Source: Pirellulales bacterium (lineage in GTDB: Bacteria > Planctomycetota > Planctomycetia > Pirellulales > JANQPP01). From it: a stretch of 64,000 bases of DNA. The DNA lies in assembly GCA_028289405.1 (NCBI GenBank), contig JANQPP010000076.1:28714-92713 (forward strand), given 5' to 3'. Positions 16,852-26,577 of the stretch are shown here, piece by piece. A program made the translations under genes and the position numbers. The notes beneath the pieces were generated by a model. The model was not told the origin of the DNA and did not search any database. It was given only the letters and a program-made list of their open reading frames with translations. Positions within the stretch are counted from its first letter, which is position 1. Each line of letters opens with the position of its first letter.

Positions 16852-17163
16852 ATAATGGCCCGCTGCCTGACGTTTGAAACATCGTCGTATGCGAAAAAGT
16901 AGAACGCGTTTTGGGTCCTTCGGTTCATTTTCTTCTTAACCTGAATGTGCCGCCACACAGCCGTTAAAACCGCACGCCTCCGTGAACGTCTTCGCCAGTC
17001 CATGAACGTCTTGGCCGGTTTTGGATGCACCGACAGGTCAGCCAGTCCATGGGTGTGGCAAACGCCGCACTGGCGGGACACTTTCCACGGCCGCGCGGAA
17101 CGCGAAAAGGGCGGGTAGGAGAGGACCGCTTGGCGGAAATGGTCGCGGCGATAGGGATCCGAA
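16852..17163. other. Intergenic stretch upstream of the barrel protein and downstream of dnaE
   Basis: No gene seen. Two imperfect direct repeats of a GTCCATGAACGTCTT-like segment occur near 16980-17015. It presumably holds the promoter of the barrel/GGDEF-EAL pair, but no clear -35/-10 pair was found. Confidence 0.4.
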
Positions 17164-20100
17164 TCAGCCCCGGGCCGGCGCCCGATAGCGTTTGCCGTTT
17201 CCGTTGCGGTGTCCGTTAGATGTGGGAGGACGTGAAGGGATGGGCATGAAGTTGCCCGAGCCGAGCAGTTCCTCCACCCGCTCGCGCATTTCGGCGGTGA
17301 GGTCGACCCGCATGCCATCGCAATTGAGATGTAAACGGCCGCCATCCGTGAAATCAATGACCATTTTCAATTCACAGCTTCCCGGATAGCCCCGCAGGAT
17401 TTCGTGGAGCATTTCCAGCTCGCGCTCGCCGTGCCGCTGTTCCAGAAGCCGCACTCGAACACCGCCCGTGTAGCGTTTTTCGAGTTCCTCCAGGGGAATC
17501 AATTCTTGCACGATGAGGTTCGTCTCTTCGCTGCCCGGACGGCGGTCGACGGTGCCCCGCGCGGCCAACACGGCGTCCGCTTCCACGAGGTGGCCATGAT
17601 TTACGAAGTCATCGGGCCAAAGGATGCAGCGCACGATGCCGGCGGTATCCTCCAGATCGAACATGGCGTACCGCGTGGGCCCGTCCCCGTTGCGTGAAGA
17701 TTTCGTGTTGGATTGTTTGATGGCGGAGAGGATGCCCCCCACGGTGACTTCGCTGCGATGCTGCAGGTTGCCGAGATCCGAGGTTTTCGTCGGGCAATAG
17801 AGCATGAGCGTCTGTTCGTACTCCGCGAGCGGATGGCTGGAGAAGTAGCAGCCGAGAACCTCCTTTTCGAACTTCAGTTTTTCCCGTTCCGCCCATTCGG
17901 GCATCTCGGGGAGCGGCGTGGGCCCACGGCTTGTGCCTTCGTCGGCGGACATCTCATCGAACAGATTCTTTTGGCCGGATTTGCGGTCTTCCAGCGCGGA
18001 GGCTCCGGCTTGCAGGGCCGCATCGAGCGTCGCCATGAGCTGTGACCGCTTCGCGCCGAAGCCATCAAAGGCACCGGCCTTGATCAGGTTTTCCAACGAC
18101 GAGCGGTTGACCTTGGTCGCGTCCACCCGTTCGCAGAAGTCGAACAAGTCGCGGAAAGGGCTGTCCGCTTCCCGAGCGCGAATCAGAGCTTCCGCCGCCG
18201 GTCCACCGCAGCTCTTGATGGCCGTGAGACCGAAATAGATTTTGCCTTCCGCCACGGTGAAATCGGCGCCCGAGTGGTTGACGTCTGGCGGCAAGACTTC
18301 GATCTTCATCCGCCGGCAGTCTTCCAGGTGCTCGACGAGCGCGTCTTTCTTTTTGAAATTCCGGCCCGGGATATCCCCCGAGAGCAGCGCGGCCATAAAC
18401 TCCACGGGGAAATGCGCCTTCAGATAGGCGGTCATGTAGGCGATGTTGGCGTAGGCCGTGGAGTGGCTCTTGTTGAAGCCGTAGCCGGCGAATTTCTCGA
18501 TCAGCTCGAAGATCTCCACCGCTTCCTTCTCGGCGAGCCCCTGGGCTTGGGCGCCGGTGACGAAATCCTGCCGGTTCTTGGCGATGATCGGCAGCTTTTT
18601 CTTGCTGATGGCCTTGATGCACTTATAGGCATCGGAAAGCGGAATGCCTCCCAGTCGATTGAGAATCCGCATCACCTGTTCCTGGTAGACCATCACGCCG
18701 TGGGTCTCTTCCAGGACGTCCTTCATCACGGCGTGTTTGTATTCCGCCTGCTTGCGGCCATGCTTGACCTGCACGTAATCCTCAACCATTCCTCCTTCCA
18801 ACGGGCCAGGACGATAGAGGGCATTCGTGGCGATGATGTCCAAAAAGCTGTCGGGCTTCATCTTCTGCAGCAGATCGCGGATGCCGCCGCTTTCCAACTG
18901 GAAGATGCCCTTGGTTTCTCCCCGGCAGAGCAAGGCATAGGTTTCCTTGTCGTCGAGCGGAAAGCGATAGGGATCGGGCCGCTTGCCCGTGGTTTGTTCG
19001 ATCAGGTCGATGGCCTTGGAGAGAATCGTCAGGTTGCGGAGGCCGAGGAAATCCATCTTCAGCAGCCCGGCCGCTTCCACATCCCCCATGGCCCACTGCG
19101 TGATGATGTCTTCCTTGCCCTGCACACGTCCCAGTGGGACATACTCCGTCAACGGGCGATCGGCGATCACCACCGCCGCCGCGTGCGTGCCGACGTTGCG
19201 GGCTAGCCCTTCAATCTTGCGAGCCAGATCGAGCAGTTCGCGAATCTCGTGGTCCGAGTCGTACGCCTGGCGGAGCTCCTGGCTCGTGTCGAGCGCCTTG
19301 TTCAGCGTGATGCCGAGTTGATCAGGGACCATGGCCACCACGGAATCGACTCGGAAGATAGGCATGCCTAATGCGCGGCCCACATCACGAATCGCGGCTC
19401 GCGCTGCCAGCGTCCCGAAGGTGCCGATCTGGGCGACGTTGGCTTCGCCGTACTTGTCCTTGACGTATTGAATGACTTCGCCGCGACGCTCCTTATCGAA
19501 ATCGATATCGATATCCGGCGCCTCCAAGCGGTTCTCATCCAGAAACCGTTCGAAAAGCAAATCATAGTTCAGCGGACAGACGTGGCTCAGGTACAAGGCA
19601 TAGCAGACCAACGAGCCTACGCCCGAACCGCGGGCAGTGGCATGGATGCCTCCTTCCCGGGCATAGCGGACAAAGTCCCAGACGATGAGAAAGTAGTTGT
19701 CGAACCCGAGCTTGTGAATAACGCCCAACTCGCGGTCAAGCCGTTCCATCACCTGGGCGGAAAGTTCGCCGTTTTCCCAGTATTCTGGCAGGTCGCGGTA
19801 ACGGTCCTTCAGCCCCTCCAAGCAGAGCTCGCGGAGGTAGTCGTGTGATTTCTTTTCGGGAGGCAGCGAGAATTTGGGGAAATGCCGCTGGTTGAGATCG
19901 AGTTCAATTTCCACGCTGTCGGCGATTTCCTGGCTACGACGCACGGCATCCTCGAAGCCGGGGAACGCCTCGTACATTTCCCCGGGGCCGCGAAGATAGA
20001 ATTCACTCCCCTCCATCCGCATGCGGTTGGCGTCGGTACGAAACTTACCCGTGTTGATGCAGAGCAGGACGTCTTGCGCTTCCGCGTCTTCCCGATCGAC

Positions 20101-20751
20101 GTAATGCGCGTCGCTGGTCGCCACGAGCGGGATGCCGATTTTCTGGGCAACTTCCACGGCGGATTCCATGGCCAGCCGTTGGATTTCCACTCCGTTGTTT
20201 TGAATCTCGATGAAATAGCGTTCGCCGAAGACCCGTTGAAACCAGGCGGCGATCTCGCTAGCTTCGGCCAGGTTTTCTTCCCGTGTCTGCCCGCGCAACA
20301 ACGTCCGGTTGAATTCGCTGGAGACGCAACCGGAGAGGCAGATCAATCCTTCGCTATGGGCCTCGAGTAACTCCTTGTCGATGCGTGGCTTGAAATAAAA
20401 GCCTTCCAGAAAAGCCGCCGAGGCGAGTTGGATCAAATTCTTGAAGCCGGTGCGGTCCTTCGCCAGCAGCGTGAGATGGTAAGAGGACTCTTTGCGGCTG
20501 CCCGTGTCGCGCTCGAAGCGGCTGCCGGGCGCGATGTACGCTTCATAGCCCAGGATCGGATTGATTTCGGCTTCCTTCGCCTTGCGATAAAAGTCCAAGG
20601 CCCCATAAAGATTGCCATGATCCGTGAGAGCCAAGGCGTTCATGCCATGGGACTTGGCGCGCTCAATCAGTCCCCCAATGGGGCTGGCGCCATCCAGCAA
20701 GCTGTAGTGACTATGACAGTGCAAGTGGACGAAAGGTCCCGTATCGGCCAT
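17164..20751 (-). CDS. dnaE: DNA polymerase III subunit alpha
   Basis: A 1195-residue catalytic subunit of the replicative polymerase. The PHP domain opens with HLHCHSHYSLLDG and LTDHGNLYG. The C-family polymerase core carries the catalytic PDIDIDF aspartates near residue 412, ARGSGVGSLVCYAL before it and the FNKSHSTAYA block later. The helix-hairpin-helix region, an OB-fold (VGGILSAIKQ, RYAMFDLEDTAG) and a C-terminal beta-binding region follow. Length is normal for DnaE1. It is transcribed alone and divergently from hpf. Confidence 0.97.
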   Translation of the reverse strand: MADTGPFVHLHCHSHYSLLDGASPIGGLIERAKSHGMNALALTDHGNLYGALDFYRKAKEAEINPILGYEAYIAPGSRFERDTGSRKESSYHLTLLAKDRTGFKNLIQLASAAFLEGFYFKPRIDKELLEAHSEGLICLSGCVSSEFNRTLLRGQTREENLAEASEIAAWFQRVFGERYFIEIQNNGVEIQRLAMESAVEVAQKIGIPLVATSDAHYVDREDAEAQDVLLCINTGKFRTDANRMRMEGSEFYLRGPGEMYEAFPGFEDAVRRSQEIADSVEIELDLNQRHFPKFSLPPEKKSHDYLRELCLEGLKDRYRDLPEYWENGELSAQVMERLDRELGVIHKLGFDNYFLIVWDFVRYAREGGIHATARGSGVGSLVCYALYLSHVCPLNYDLLFERFLDENRLEAPDIDIDFDKERRGEVIQYVKDKYGEANVAQIGTFGTLAARAAIRDVGRALGMPIFRVDSVVAMVPDQLGITLNKALDTSQELRQAYDSDHEIRELLDLARKIEGLARNVGTHAAAVVIADRPLTEYVPLGRVQGKEDIITQWAMGDVEAAGLLKMDFLGLRNLTILSKAIDLIEQTTGKRPDPYRFPLDDKETYALLCRGETKGIFQLESGGIRDLLQKMKPDSFLDIIATNALYRPGPLEGGMVEDYVQVKHGRKQAEYKHAVMKDVLEETHGVMVYQEQVMRILNRLGGIPLSDAYKCIKAISKKKLPIIAKNRQDFVTGAQAQGLAEKEAVEIFELIEKFAGYGFNKSHSTAYANIAYMTAYLKAHFPVEFMAALLSGDIPGRNFKKKDALVEHLEDCRRMKIEVLPPDVNHSGADFTVAEGKIYFGLTAIKSCGGPAAEALIRAREADSPFRDLFDFCERVDATKVNRSSLENLIKAGAFDGFGAKRSQLMATLDAALQAGASALEDRKSGQKNLFDEMSADEGTSRGPTPLPEMPEWAEREKLKFEKEVLGCYFSSHPLAEYEQTLMLYCPTKTSDLGNLQHRSEVTVGGILSAIKQSNTKSSRNGDGPTRYAMFDLEDTAGIVRCILWPDDFVNHGHLVEADAVLAARGTVDRRPGSEETNLIVQELIPLEELEKRYTGGVRVRLLEQRHGERELEMLHEILRGYPGSCELKMVIDFTDGGRLHLNCDGMRVDLTAEMRERVEELLGSGNFMPIPSRPPTSNGHRNGNGKRYRAPARG

Positions 20752-20931
20752 TCCTTTACCCTCAACCGGATGGATGCGAATTGCCAGGATTCATGCGCTC
20801 CTGGGCGTGATGCGGGAGGAGTTTCCAACACCAAAATGAGCGGCCAATCTTGCCCCGCGACCTATCATTGGATGCGGCGAGAAACTCCGTATCTGACGCC
20901 ACGTGAGGCGTGGGTCCGACTCCCGCGGTCG

Positions 20932-20959
20932 ATTGTATCACTCGTGGCGGGACCCTCAA
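20932..20959 (-). promoter_or_regulatory. Candidate sigma-70 promoter for dnaE
   Basis: On the minus strand TTGAGG (20959-20954), a 16-bp spacer and TACAAT (20937-20932). It would give a leader of about 170 bases before the dnaE start at 20751. Confidence 0.4.
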
Positions 20960-21091
20960 TCTAAAGTCGAGGCTAGCGGCTAACTTTGCGAAAAGTTGCC
21001 TGCCCGGGAGGCTTGATGTGGGCTATAACTATCTATCAAGCATTGAGTTAAGTAACGGGCAATGGGGTGCGCTGGTGGCCGGCGGCGAGAA

Positions 21092-21100
21092 TGGTACAAT
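21092..21100 (+). promoter_or_regulatory. Candidate extended -10 promoter for the hpf-pts genes
   Basis: TGGTACAAT fits the TGn-TANNNT extended -10 form. The -35 hexamer at the matching distance is poor (CTGGTG). It would give a leader of about 170 bases before hpf. Confidence 0.35.
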
Positions 21101-21278
21101 TTAGGCGTTGTGGGGAGGTGGCGAGTCCCATTCTGGAATGCTCGCGTCCGACACGCCAGGTTTGTGAAGGGACCCGGCACCAACTAGAATCACGCCATTG
21201 AACACATCGGGCGCCACGGAGTGCCGTGAAACGGCTCCGCTCCGTTCGGCGAAGGACTTTTTCCACGGGAGTCTGAGC

Positions 21279-21647
21279 TTGCTGATCAATATCTCCACCC
21301 GCCATGGCCATTTGAGTGAGGCTTCCCAGCAAAAAATACGGGAGAAAGTCTCCAAACTAGAACGTTTTCATGATCGGCTCACTTCGATCGAAGTGACCGT
21401 GAATTTGGAACACGAAGATTCCCCAGAAGTGGAGATTCAGGTCTCAGCGGAACGCAAACATGATTTCGTCGCGGCGCAGCGCTCCTCGGAATTGATGTCC
21501 TGCCTCGACGCCGTGGTGCATAAAGTGGAACAACAGATCAAGAAATACAAGGAACGCTCGCAACAAAAACATCGCAGCAATGCCGCGAAGTCCGGCATCG
21601 ACCGGGGAGAGCCGGCGTCTCCGAGTAGCGATGAGACCGGTTTGTAG
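21279..21647 (+). CDS. hpf: Ribosome hibernation-promoting factor (HPF/YfiA family)
   Basis: A 122-residue factor that binds the 30S decoding region and silences ribosomes in stationary phase or starvation. The family pattern is INISTRHGHLS at the start, KIREKVSKLERFHDRLTSIEV and a basic C-terminal helix (HKVEQQIKKYKERSQQKH). The TTG at 21279 is chosen because GGGAG lies at proper spacing and the domain begins immediately. The frame is open further upstream to a TTG at 21198, but those residues are not conserved. It is short form, without the long-HPF C-terminal domain. It is the first gene of an hpf-ptsN-ptsH-ptsI cluster. Confidence 0.85.
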   Translation: MLINISTRHGHLSEASQQKIREKVSKLERFHDRLTSIEVTVNLEHEDSPEVEIQVSAERKHDFVAAQRSSELMSCLDAVVHKVEQQIKKYKERSQQKHRSNAAKSGIDRGEPASPSSDETGL

Positions 21648-21673
21648 CGAAGCGTGCGGAGAAAGGAACGTCG

Positions 21674-22150
21674 ATGAAGTTTGCTGACTTTGTGAGTCCC
21701 CGTGCCATTCGTCCCGAATTAGCGGCGGATGACAAGGAGGGGGTCATCCGCGAGATGGCCCAAGGGTTGCTAGAAGCCGAGGTGATCGTCGAAAGTGAAC
21801 TCGAGGGAATCGTTCGGGCCATCATGAAACGGGAGGAACTAGGCAGCACCGGGATTGGCCGGGGTGTCGCGGTGCCTCACACCAAGCATGCCAGCGTGAA
21901 GAAGCTGGTCGGCACGGTGGGCGTAAGCTCCTCCGGGGTCGACTTCGAAAGCTTGGACGGAGAACTCGTCCAATTGTTTTTTTTATTGGTCTCGCCTCCG
22001 GATCGGCCCAGCGATCACTTGCGGGCGCTGGAAAACATTTCCCGACAGTTGCGGGACGAGAGTTTTTGCAAATTCCTCAAGGCGGCATCGACCGCCGGTG
22101 AGATTCAACAGTTACTCGAAGAAGCGGACAACAACGGCTTTGGCCGTTGA
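21674..22150 (+). CDS. ptsN: PTS EIIA-Ntr regulatory protein
   Basis: A 158-residue EIIA of the fructose/mannitol fold. The phosphorylated His is His69 in GVAVPHTKHASV, and EELGSTGIGRG precedes it. In the nitrogen-type PTS it receives phosphate from HPr and acts as a regulator, not as a sugar carrier. It sits 26 bp after hpf and before ptsH and ptsI, the usual PTS-Ntr context, with no EIIB or EIIC gene nearby. A run of eight T (21977-21984) in the QLFFLLV codons is a possible slippage site. Confidence 0.88.
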   Translation: MKFADFVSPRAIRPELAADDKEGVIREMAQGLLEAEVIVESELEGIVRAIMKREELGSTGIGRGVAVPHTKHASVKKLVGTVGVSSSGVDFESLDGELVQLFFLLVSPPDRPSDHLRALENISRQLRDESFCKFLKAASTAGEIQQLLEEADNNGFGR

Positions 22151-22287
22151 ATCCGAGACAAAAAACCTAAACTCCATTTGAAAGCGCACAAAATCATTCG
22201 CCCCCCTCGTTCGTGTGAATTTCGGTGGCCGGCTATCCCTTACGTTCGGCCCCAACCCATCGCGACCGTGGGTGCGGGAAGGATGAG

Positions 22288-22575
22288 ATGGAACTTATGG
22301 TGGACTCTGCGGCAAGCCGGACCGTCGTGATCATCAACCCGGAAGGGTTGCATGCACGGCCCGCCGATTTGTTTGTCCAGGCCGCCAAGCGCTACGACGC
22401 GAAAATCGAAATTATCAAGGACAATGAACGGGTCGACGGGAAAAGCATTCTTTCGATCATGACGCTTGCTGCCGTGGAGGGGACGGAACTGAAGCTGGAA
22501 GCGAACGGCCACGACGCCGAGGCGGCACTTGAAGAACTGGTCGCCCTGGTTTCCCGGGGTTTTACGGAATTGTGA
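22288..22575 (+). CDS. ptsH: HPr phosphocarrier protein
   Basis: A 95-residue phosphocarrier between Enzyme I and EIIA. The active His22 lies in GLHARPAD, and the regulatory serine region is GKSILSIMTLAA (Ser53, equivalent of Ser46). The start at 22288 follows GGAAGGATGAG. An upstream in-frame start would add 21 unconserved residues. It lies between ptsN and ptsI. A Ser46 equivalent raises the possibility of HPr kinase control, but no hprK gene is in the window. Confidence 0.92.
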   Translation: MELMVDSAASRTVVIINPEGLHARPADLFVQAAKRYDAKIEIIKDNERVDGKSILSIMTLAAVEGTELKLEANGHDAEAALEELVALVSRGFTEL

Positions 22576-22748
22576 TTCCACCCGAGAATGGTTGTGAATT
22601 CGCGCCGCATTGAGGTTCGGGGCAAATCGCGCACGCGCGATGGCCCGTGGCACGGCAGATAGCCCGATCGTCATGCATTTGGATTCCCCTCGGCACCTAG
22701 GAAACATTTCCAGCGCCCCGCCAAATGGCGCTGAATTGCCAGGCGATT

Positions 22749-24491
22749 ATGCACAAACTCCAGGGAATCGCGGTTTCGCCGGGTATCGCCATTGGCGAGG
22801 CCCTCGTCATGGACCGCGAACGGTTTCGCATTCCCCGCCGCATGGTGGCCCGCGATGCCATCACCCATGAACTGGAGCGCTTGCTGCGAGGGCTCGAAGC
22901 CACCGCCGAGGAGATCCAAAAAAATCGGGACACGATCGCCCGGGAATTGGGCCCTCAGTACGGAGCGATCTTCTCCGCGCATCTGCAAATGGTGCACGAT
23001 GAGCAGCTCCGAAACGAAATCTCGGACCTCATCCGCGAACACCAATTCTCGCCCGAGTACGCGGTCAGCCAGGTATTGCGGCGCTACGCGAAGGTGTTCC
23101 AAGCCCTGGAAAGCGCGCAACTGGCCGAACGGTCGCACGACATCTTCGACATCGAAAAACGCATTCTTCGCAATTTGCTCGGGCACCGCCGGGAAGAACT
23201 TTCTCAGCTCACTTCACCGGTATTGGTTCTGGCGCATAATCTGACCCCCAGTGAAACCGCGAATCTGAACCGGGATTTCGTCCGGGGATTCGTCACCGAA
23301 ATTGGCGGGCCAGGCAGCCATACGGCCATCGTCGCCCAGGGCTTGGAGATTCCCGCCGTGGTGGGCACTGGAAAATTCCTGGGGGATGTTTCCGGCGGAG
23401 ACATGGTCATCGTGGATGGCGAGCATGGCGTGGTCATCTTGCAGCCGGATGATGCCACGTTGGCCCTCTACCAGCGAGAAGTGGAAGCCAAACGCACCTA
23501 CGCGGCACGCCTGCAAACGCTGCGTGACCTGCCCGCGGAAACGGCCGATGGCGTCGCGATCGAGTTGCTGGGCAATATCGAGTTCCCGCATGAAGTCACG
23601 CAGTGCCTCGAGCGTGGGAGTGACGGCGTCGGACTGTACCGGACGGAATTCCTGTATTTGGATCCTTCGCGGGAACCGACCGAGGATGTCCACTATCAGG
23701 CCTATGCCCATGTGCTGCGGGAGATGGCTCCGCGACCGGTGACCATTCGCACTTTGGACGTCGGCGCGGACAAGATCACCCACGCCCCTTCGCCCGAGGA
23801 TGAGCGAAACCCGTTCCTCGGTCTGCGGAGTATTCGCCTTTCCTTGCGGAATACCGATCTATTCCGCACGCAGTTGCGGGCGATCCTGCGGGCCAGCGTG
23901 TTGGGCAACGCCCGTATCATGTTCCCTTTGATTTCCACGATCACGGAATTGCGCCAGGCCAAGATGGTGCTCGCGGACGTCATGGAGGATTTGGAAGAGG
24001 GAAAAATCCCCTTCAATCGGGACGTGGAAGTGGGGATGATGGTCGAAGTGCCCGCCGCCGTGACGATGATCGACCACTTTGTCCGTGAAGTCGATTTCAT
24101 CAGCATCGGCACGAACGACCTGATCCAGTACACCTTGGCCGTGGACCGTAGCAATAAAGATGTCGCGCCACTGTACAACCCTTCCGACCCGGCCGTGCTG
24201 CGGCTCATCGCGCAGGCGATGCGGGCCTGCAACGAAGCCTCGGTTTCGGCCAGCCTCTGCGGGCAGATGAGCAGTGATCCCCTCTTCACGGCTTGGCTGC
24301 TGGGTGTGGGATTGCGGCAATTGAGCGTCGTGCCTAGCGCCATTCCCGAAATCAAGCGGGTCTGCCGGCGGCTGGAGTTGCCTTATTGCGAACAAGTCGC
24401 CCGTCATGTAGAGACATTGGATTCCGCGCGCGAAGTGAAGAAGTATCTGCTCAAGGAACAACGGCAAAGCCCGCACGCGGACCAATTCTGA
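22749..24491 (+). CDS. ptsI: PTS Enzyme I (PEP-protein phosphotransferase)
   Basis: A 580-residue enzyme that autophosphorylates with phosphoenolpyruvate and passes phosphate to HPr. The N-terminal domain starts GIAVSPGIAIGEALV. The active His (about 191) is in GGPGSHTAIVA. The PEP-binding barrel shows GVGLYRTEFLY, FLGLRSIRLSL, IGTNDLIQYTLAVDR and the C-terminal Cys in SLCGQMSSDP. The start at 22749 matches the family N-terminus; an ATG at 22725 is also in frame. Length is normal. It completes the PTS-Ntr relay. Confidence 0.95.
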   Translation: MHKLQGIAVSPGIAIGEALVMDRERFRIPRRMVARDAITHELERLLRGLEATAEEIQKNRDTIARELGPQYGAIFSAHLQMVHDEQLRNEISDLIREHQFSPEYAVSQVLRRYAKVFQALESAQLAERSHDIFDIEKRILRNLLGHRREELSQLTSPVLVLAHNLTPSETANLNRDFVRGFVTEIGGPGSHTAIVAQGLEIPAVVGTGKFLGDVSGGDMVIVDGEHGVVILQPDDATLALYQREVEAKRTYAARLQTLRDLPAETADGVAIELLGNIEFPHEVTQCLERGSDGVGLYRTEFLYLDPSREPTEDVHYQAYAHVLREMAPRPVTIRTLDVGADKITHAPSPEDERNPFLGLRSIRLSLRNTDLFRTQLRAILRASVLGNARIMFPLISTITELRQAKMVLADVMEDLEEGKIPFNRDVEVGMMVEVPAAVTMIDHFVREVDFISIGTNDLIQYTLAVDRSNKDVAPLYNPSDPAVLRLIAQAMRACNEASVSASLCGQMSSDPLFTAWLLGVGLRQLSVVPSAIPEIKRVCRRLELPYCEQVARHVETLDSAREVKKYLLKEQRQSPHADQF

Positions 24492-24807
24492 AAACCAAAC
24501 GCCACCCAACCATTGGGACCACACATCATGTTCGCGGATTCGATCTCCAATTTCGCTTGCACGTCCTCGAATCCGCTTTTTCGATTTTGCAGTCGGGAAG
24601 CCCTCATAGGGACCACTTTCCGAAGTAGCGCGACCCGTCGGCGTCGTGCATCTGGCTGGACCGTCACGGGCTGGGTAAAAGCCCCTCGGACAGCCGTTGC
24701 CGCTGCACGGGACGGACGCTCTGCCGGCATATTTGGCCGGATGGCCCCCTGGCCTCGGGCGCGGAGCTGGCACGCTCCGCCGTGGCCTCACCTACAAGGA
24801 ATCCAAT
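24492..24807. other. Intergenic stretch, probable leader of the RNase E/G gene
   Basis: No gene seen. It is GC-rich, with several short inverted repeats near 24760-24790. RNase E genes are often autoregulated through their leader, so structure here could matter, but I cannot show it. Confidence 0.35.
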
Positions 24808-26403
24808 ATGAAACAGGAGATGTTGATCAACGTATCGCAGCCGGAAGAATGCCGGATCGCGATCGTCGAGGACGGAGTGCTCGAAGAGCTTTATATCGAG
24901 CGTACGAGCCAAGACAACTTCGTGGGGAATATTTACAAAGGTAAAGTCGTCAACCTGGAGCCCAGCATTCAAGCCGCCTTCGTCGACTTCGGCGTCGGAC
25001 GCAATGGCTTCCTGCACATCAGTGATGTTGAACCCCAATACTTCCGCCAGGCCGGGATCGATCCCAGCCGCTCCTTCTCGCGCGAGGATGAAAACGGCGA
25101 CAATGGCCAACGCGGCAAGTCTCGTGGGCCGGGGCGTCCCCCCCGCCCAGGGCTGCGCCCCCGTTTCAAGCCACCCATCCAAGACATCCTCCGCCGCGGC
25201 GACGAGGTCTTGGTCCAGGTCATCAAGGAAGGCATCGGCAGCAAAGGCCCCACCCTCTCCACGTATATCAGCATTCCCGGGCGGTACTTGGTGTTGATGC
25301 CCGCGCTCGGGCGGGTCGGCGTCTCCCGCAAAATCGAGGACGATGCCGTCCGCCGCCGCCTGCGGGACACCATGCTCGAACTAAATCCTCCCAAGGGTTT
25401 GGGCTTCATCGTCCGCACTGCCGGCACCGACCGCACGAAGCGGGAACTCTCCCGGGATCTGGCCTATCTTTTGCGGCTCTGGAAGGTCATCGTCCGCCGC
25501 GTGACCAAGTGCCCCGCTCCGATCGATATCTACGAAGAGAGCGACATGATCATCCGCACGATCCGCGATATTTTCACGGGCGACGTAGACACGATCTACA
25601 TTGATGAGCCGAAGGCCTACGAGCGGTCGCGCGAATTCCTGCAGATGGTCATGCCCCGCTTCGTGAACCGCCTGCAATTCTACGAGGGTAAGGAACCGCT
25701 GTTCCACAAATACCGACTGGACGAGGAAATCGGCCGCATTCATCAGCGCACGGTCCCGCTGAAAAATGGCGGATCGATCGTGATCGACCAGACCGAGGCG
25801 CTCGTGGCCATCGACGTCAACAGCGGCAACTTCCGCACCGATGACTCAGCGGAAGAGACCGCTTACCAAATCAATCTGCATGCCGCCGCCGAAATCGCCC
25901 GCCAGCTCCGCCTGCGGGATCTGGGAGGCGTGATTGTCAACGATTTCATCGATATGCGTAAAGACAAACACCGCCGTTCGGTCGAGCGGGCGCTGCGGGA
26001 CGCCGTGAAACGGGACCGGGCCCGCACCAAAATCCTCCGCACAAGCCCGTTCGGGCTCGTGGAGATGACGCGCCAGCGGATCCGGCCCAGCCTGAAGCGG
26101 AGCGTGTTTTCCGAATGCCAAGATTGCGGCGGCGCCGGCGTCGTGAAGACACCCGAGAGCATGGCCATCGACGTGATGCGGGCACTCATCCTCACGAGCC
26201 AGGACCCGGACGTGAAGCGCACCACGGTCCGCGTTGCCCGCCCGGTGGCCGAATATTTACAGAATCGGAAGCGGCATGAGATCACGCAACTCGAGGGCGA
26301 CTCGGACGTCGAGATCGAAGTCGTGGGAGAGGAACGCGCCTCCGCCGAGTTTTTCGAGATGGAGTGCCTCGACGAACATGACCGCGAAGTTCACGCCGAG
26401 TAG
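24808..26403 (+). CDS. rng: Ribonuclease E/G family endoribonuclease
   Basis: A 531-residue RNase G-like enzyme for rRNA maturation and mRNA decay. The S1 RNA-binding domain is at about 38-150 (NFVGNIYKGKVVNLEPSIQ, VDFGVGRNGFLH) with a Gly/Arg/Pro-rich insert (KSRGPGRPPRPGLRPR). Next is the RNase H-like and DNase I-like core with EALVAIDVNSG, GGVIVNDFIDM (catalytic Asp residues) and LVEMTRQRIRPS. The zinc-link CQDCGGAG follows. The start is fixed by AAGGAAT and the ELLINVS-type opening (EMLINVSQPEE). It is shorter than E. coli RNase E and lacks a long scaffold domain. Confidence 0.93.
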   Translation: MKQEMLINVSQPEECRIAIVEDGVLEELYIERTSQDNFVGNIYKGKVVNLEPSIQAAFVDFGVGRNGFLHISDVEPQYFRQAGIDPSRSFSREDENGDNGQRGKSRGPGRPPRPGLRPRFKPPIQDILRRGDEVLVQVIKEGIGSKGPTLSTYISIPGRYLVLMPALGRVGVSRKIEDDAVRRRLRDTMLELNPPKGLGFIVRTAGTDRTKRELSRDLAYLLRLWKVIVRRVTKCPAPIDIYEESDMIIRTIRDIFTGDVDTIYIDEPKAYERSREFLQMVMPRFVNRLQFYEGKEPLFHKYRLDEEIGRIHQRTVPLKNGGSIVIDQTEALVAIDVNSGNFRTDDSAEETAYQINLHAAAEIARQLRLRDLGGVIVNDFIDMRKDKHRRSVERALRDAVKRDRARTKILRTSPFGLVEMTRQRIRPSLKRSVFSECQDCGGAGVVKTPESMAIDVMRALILTSQDPDVKRTTVRVARPVAEYLQNRKRHEITQLEGDSDVEIEVVGEERASAEFFEMECLDEHDREVHAE

Positions 26404-26456
26404 CTCTTGTCCTCGTTACAGGCGCGTGGTCCCTTCGCTCTATTTGAAACACTTGA

Positions 26457-26485
26457 TTCACGTCAGCGTGTGAAACGCTTATATT
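26457..26485 (+). promoter_or_regulatory. Candidate sigma-70 promoter for the DUF3500 gene
   Basis: TTCACG (26457-26462), a 17-bp spacer and TATATT (26480-26485), about 90 bp before the start at 26578. Confidence 0.42.
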
Positions 26486-26577
26486 GATGCGCCTCGGGAA
26501 AGCCGCTCCGTGGAAGTCCCGAGCCGATCCATGCGAAGTTGTCGCTCCCTGCCGAACCTTCTGGAGACCCTCCCGCC

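Larger units (their letters stand above)
20752..21278. other. Divergent intergenic region between dnaE and hpf
   Basis: No gene seen. It holds the candidate dnaE promoter and, on the plus strand, an extended -10 TGGTACAAT (21092-21100) that could drive hpf and the pts genes. Confidence 0.5.

Noticed and set aside
23859..24791. 310-codon minus-strand frame opposite ptsI
   Set aside because: Antisense shadow without family resemblance; ptsI is unambiguous.
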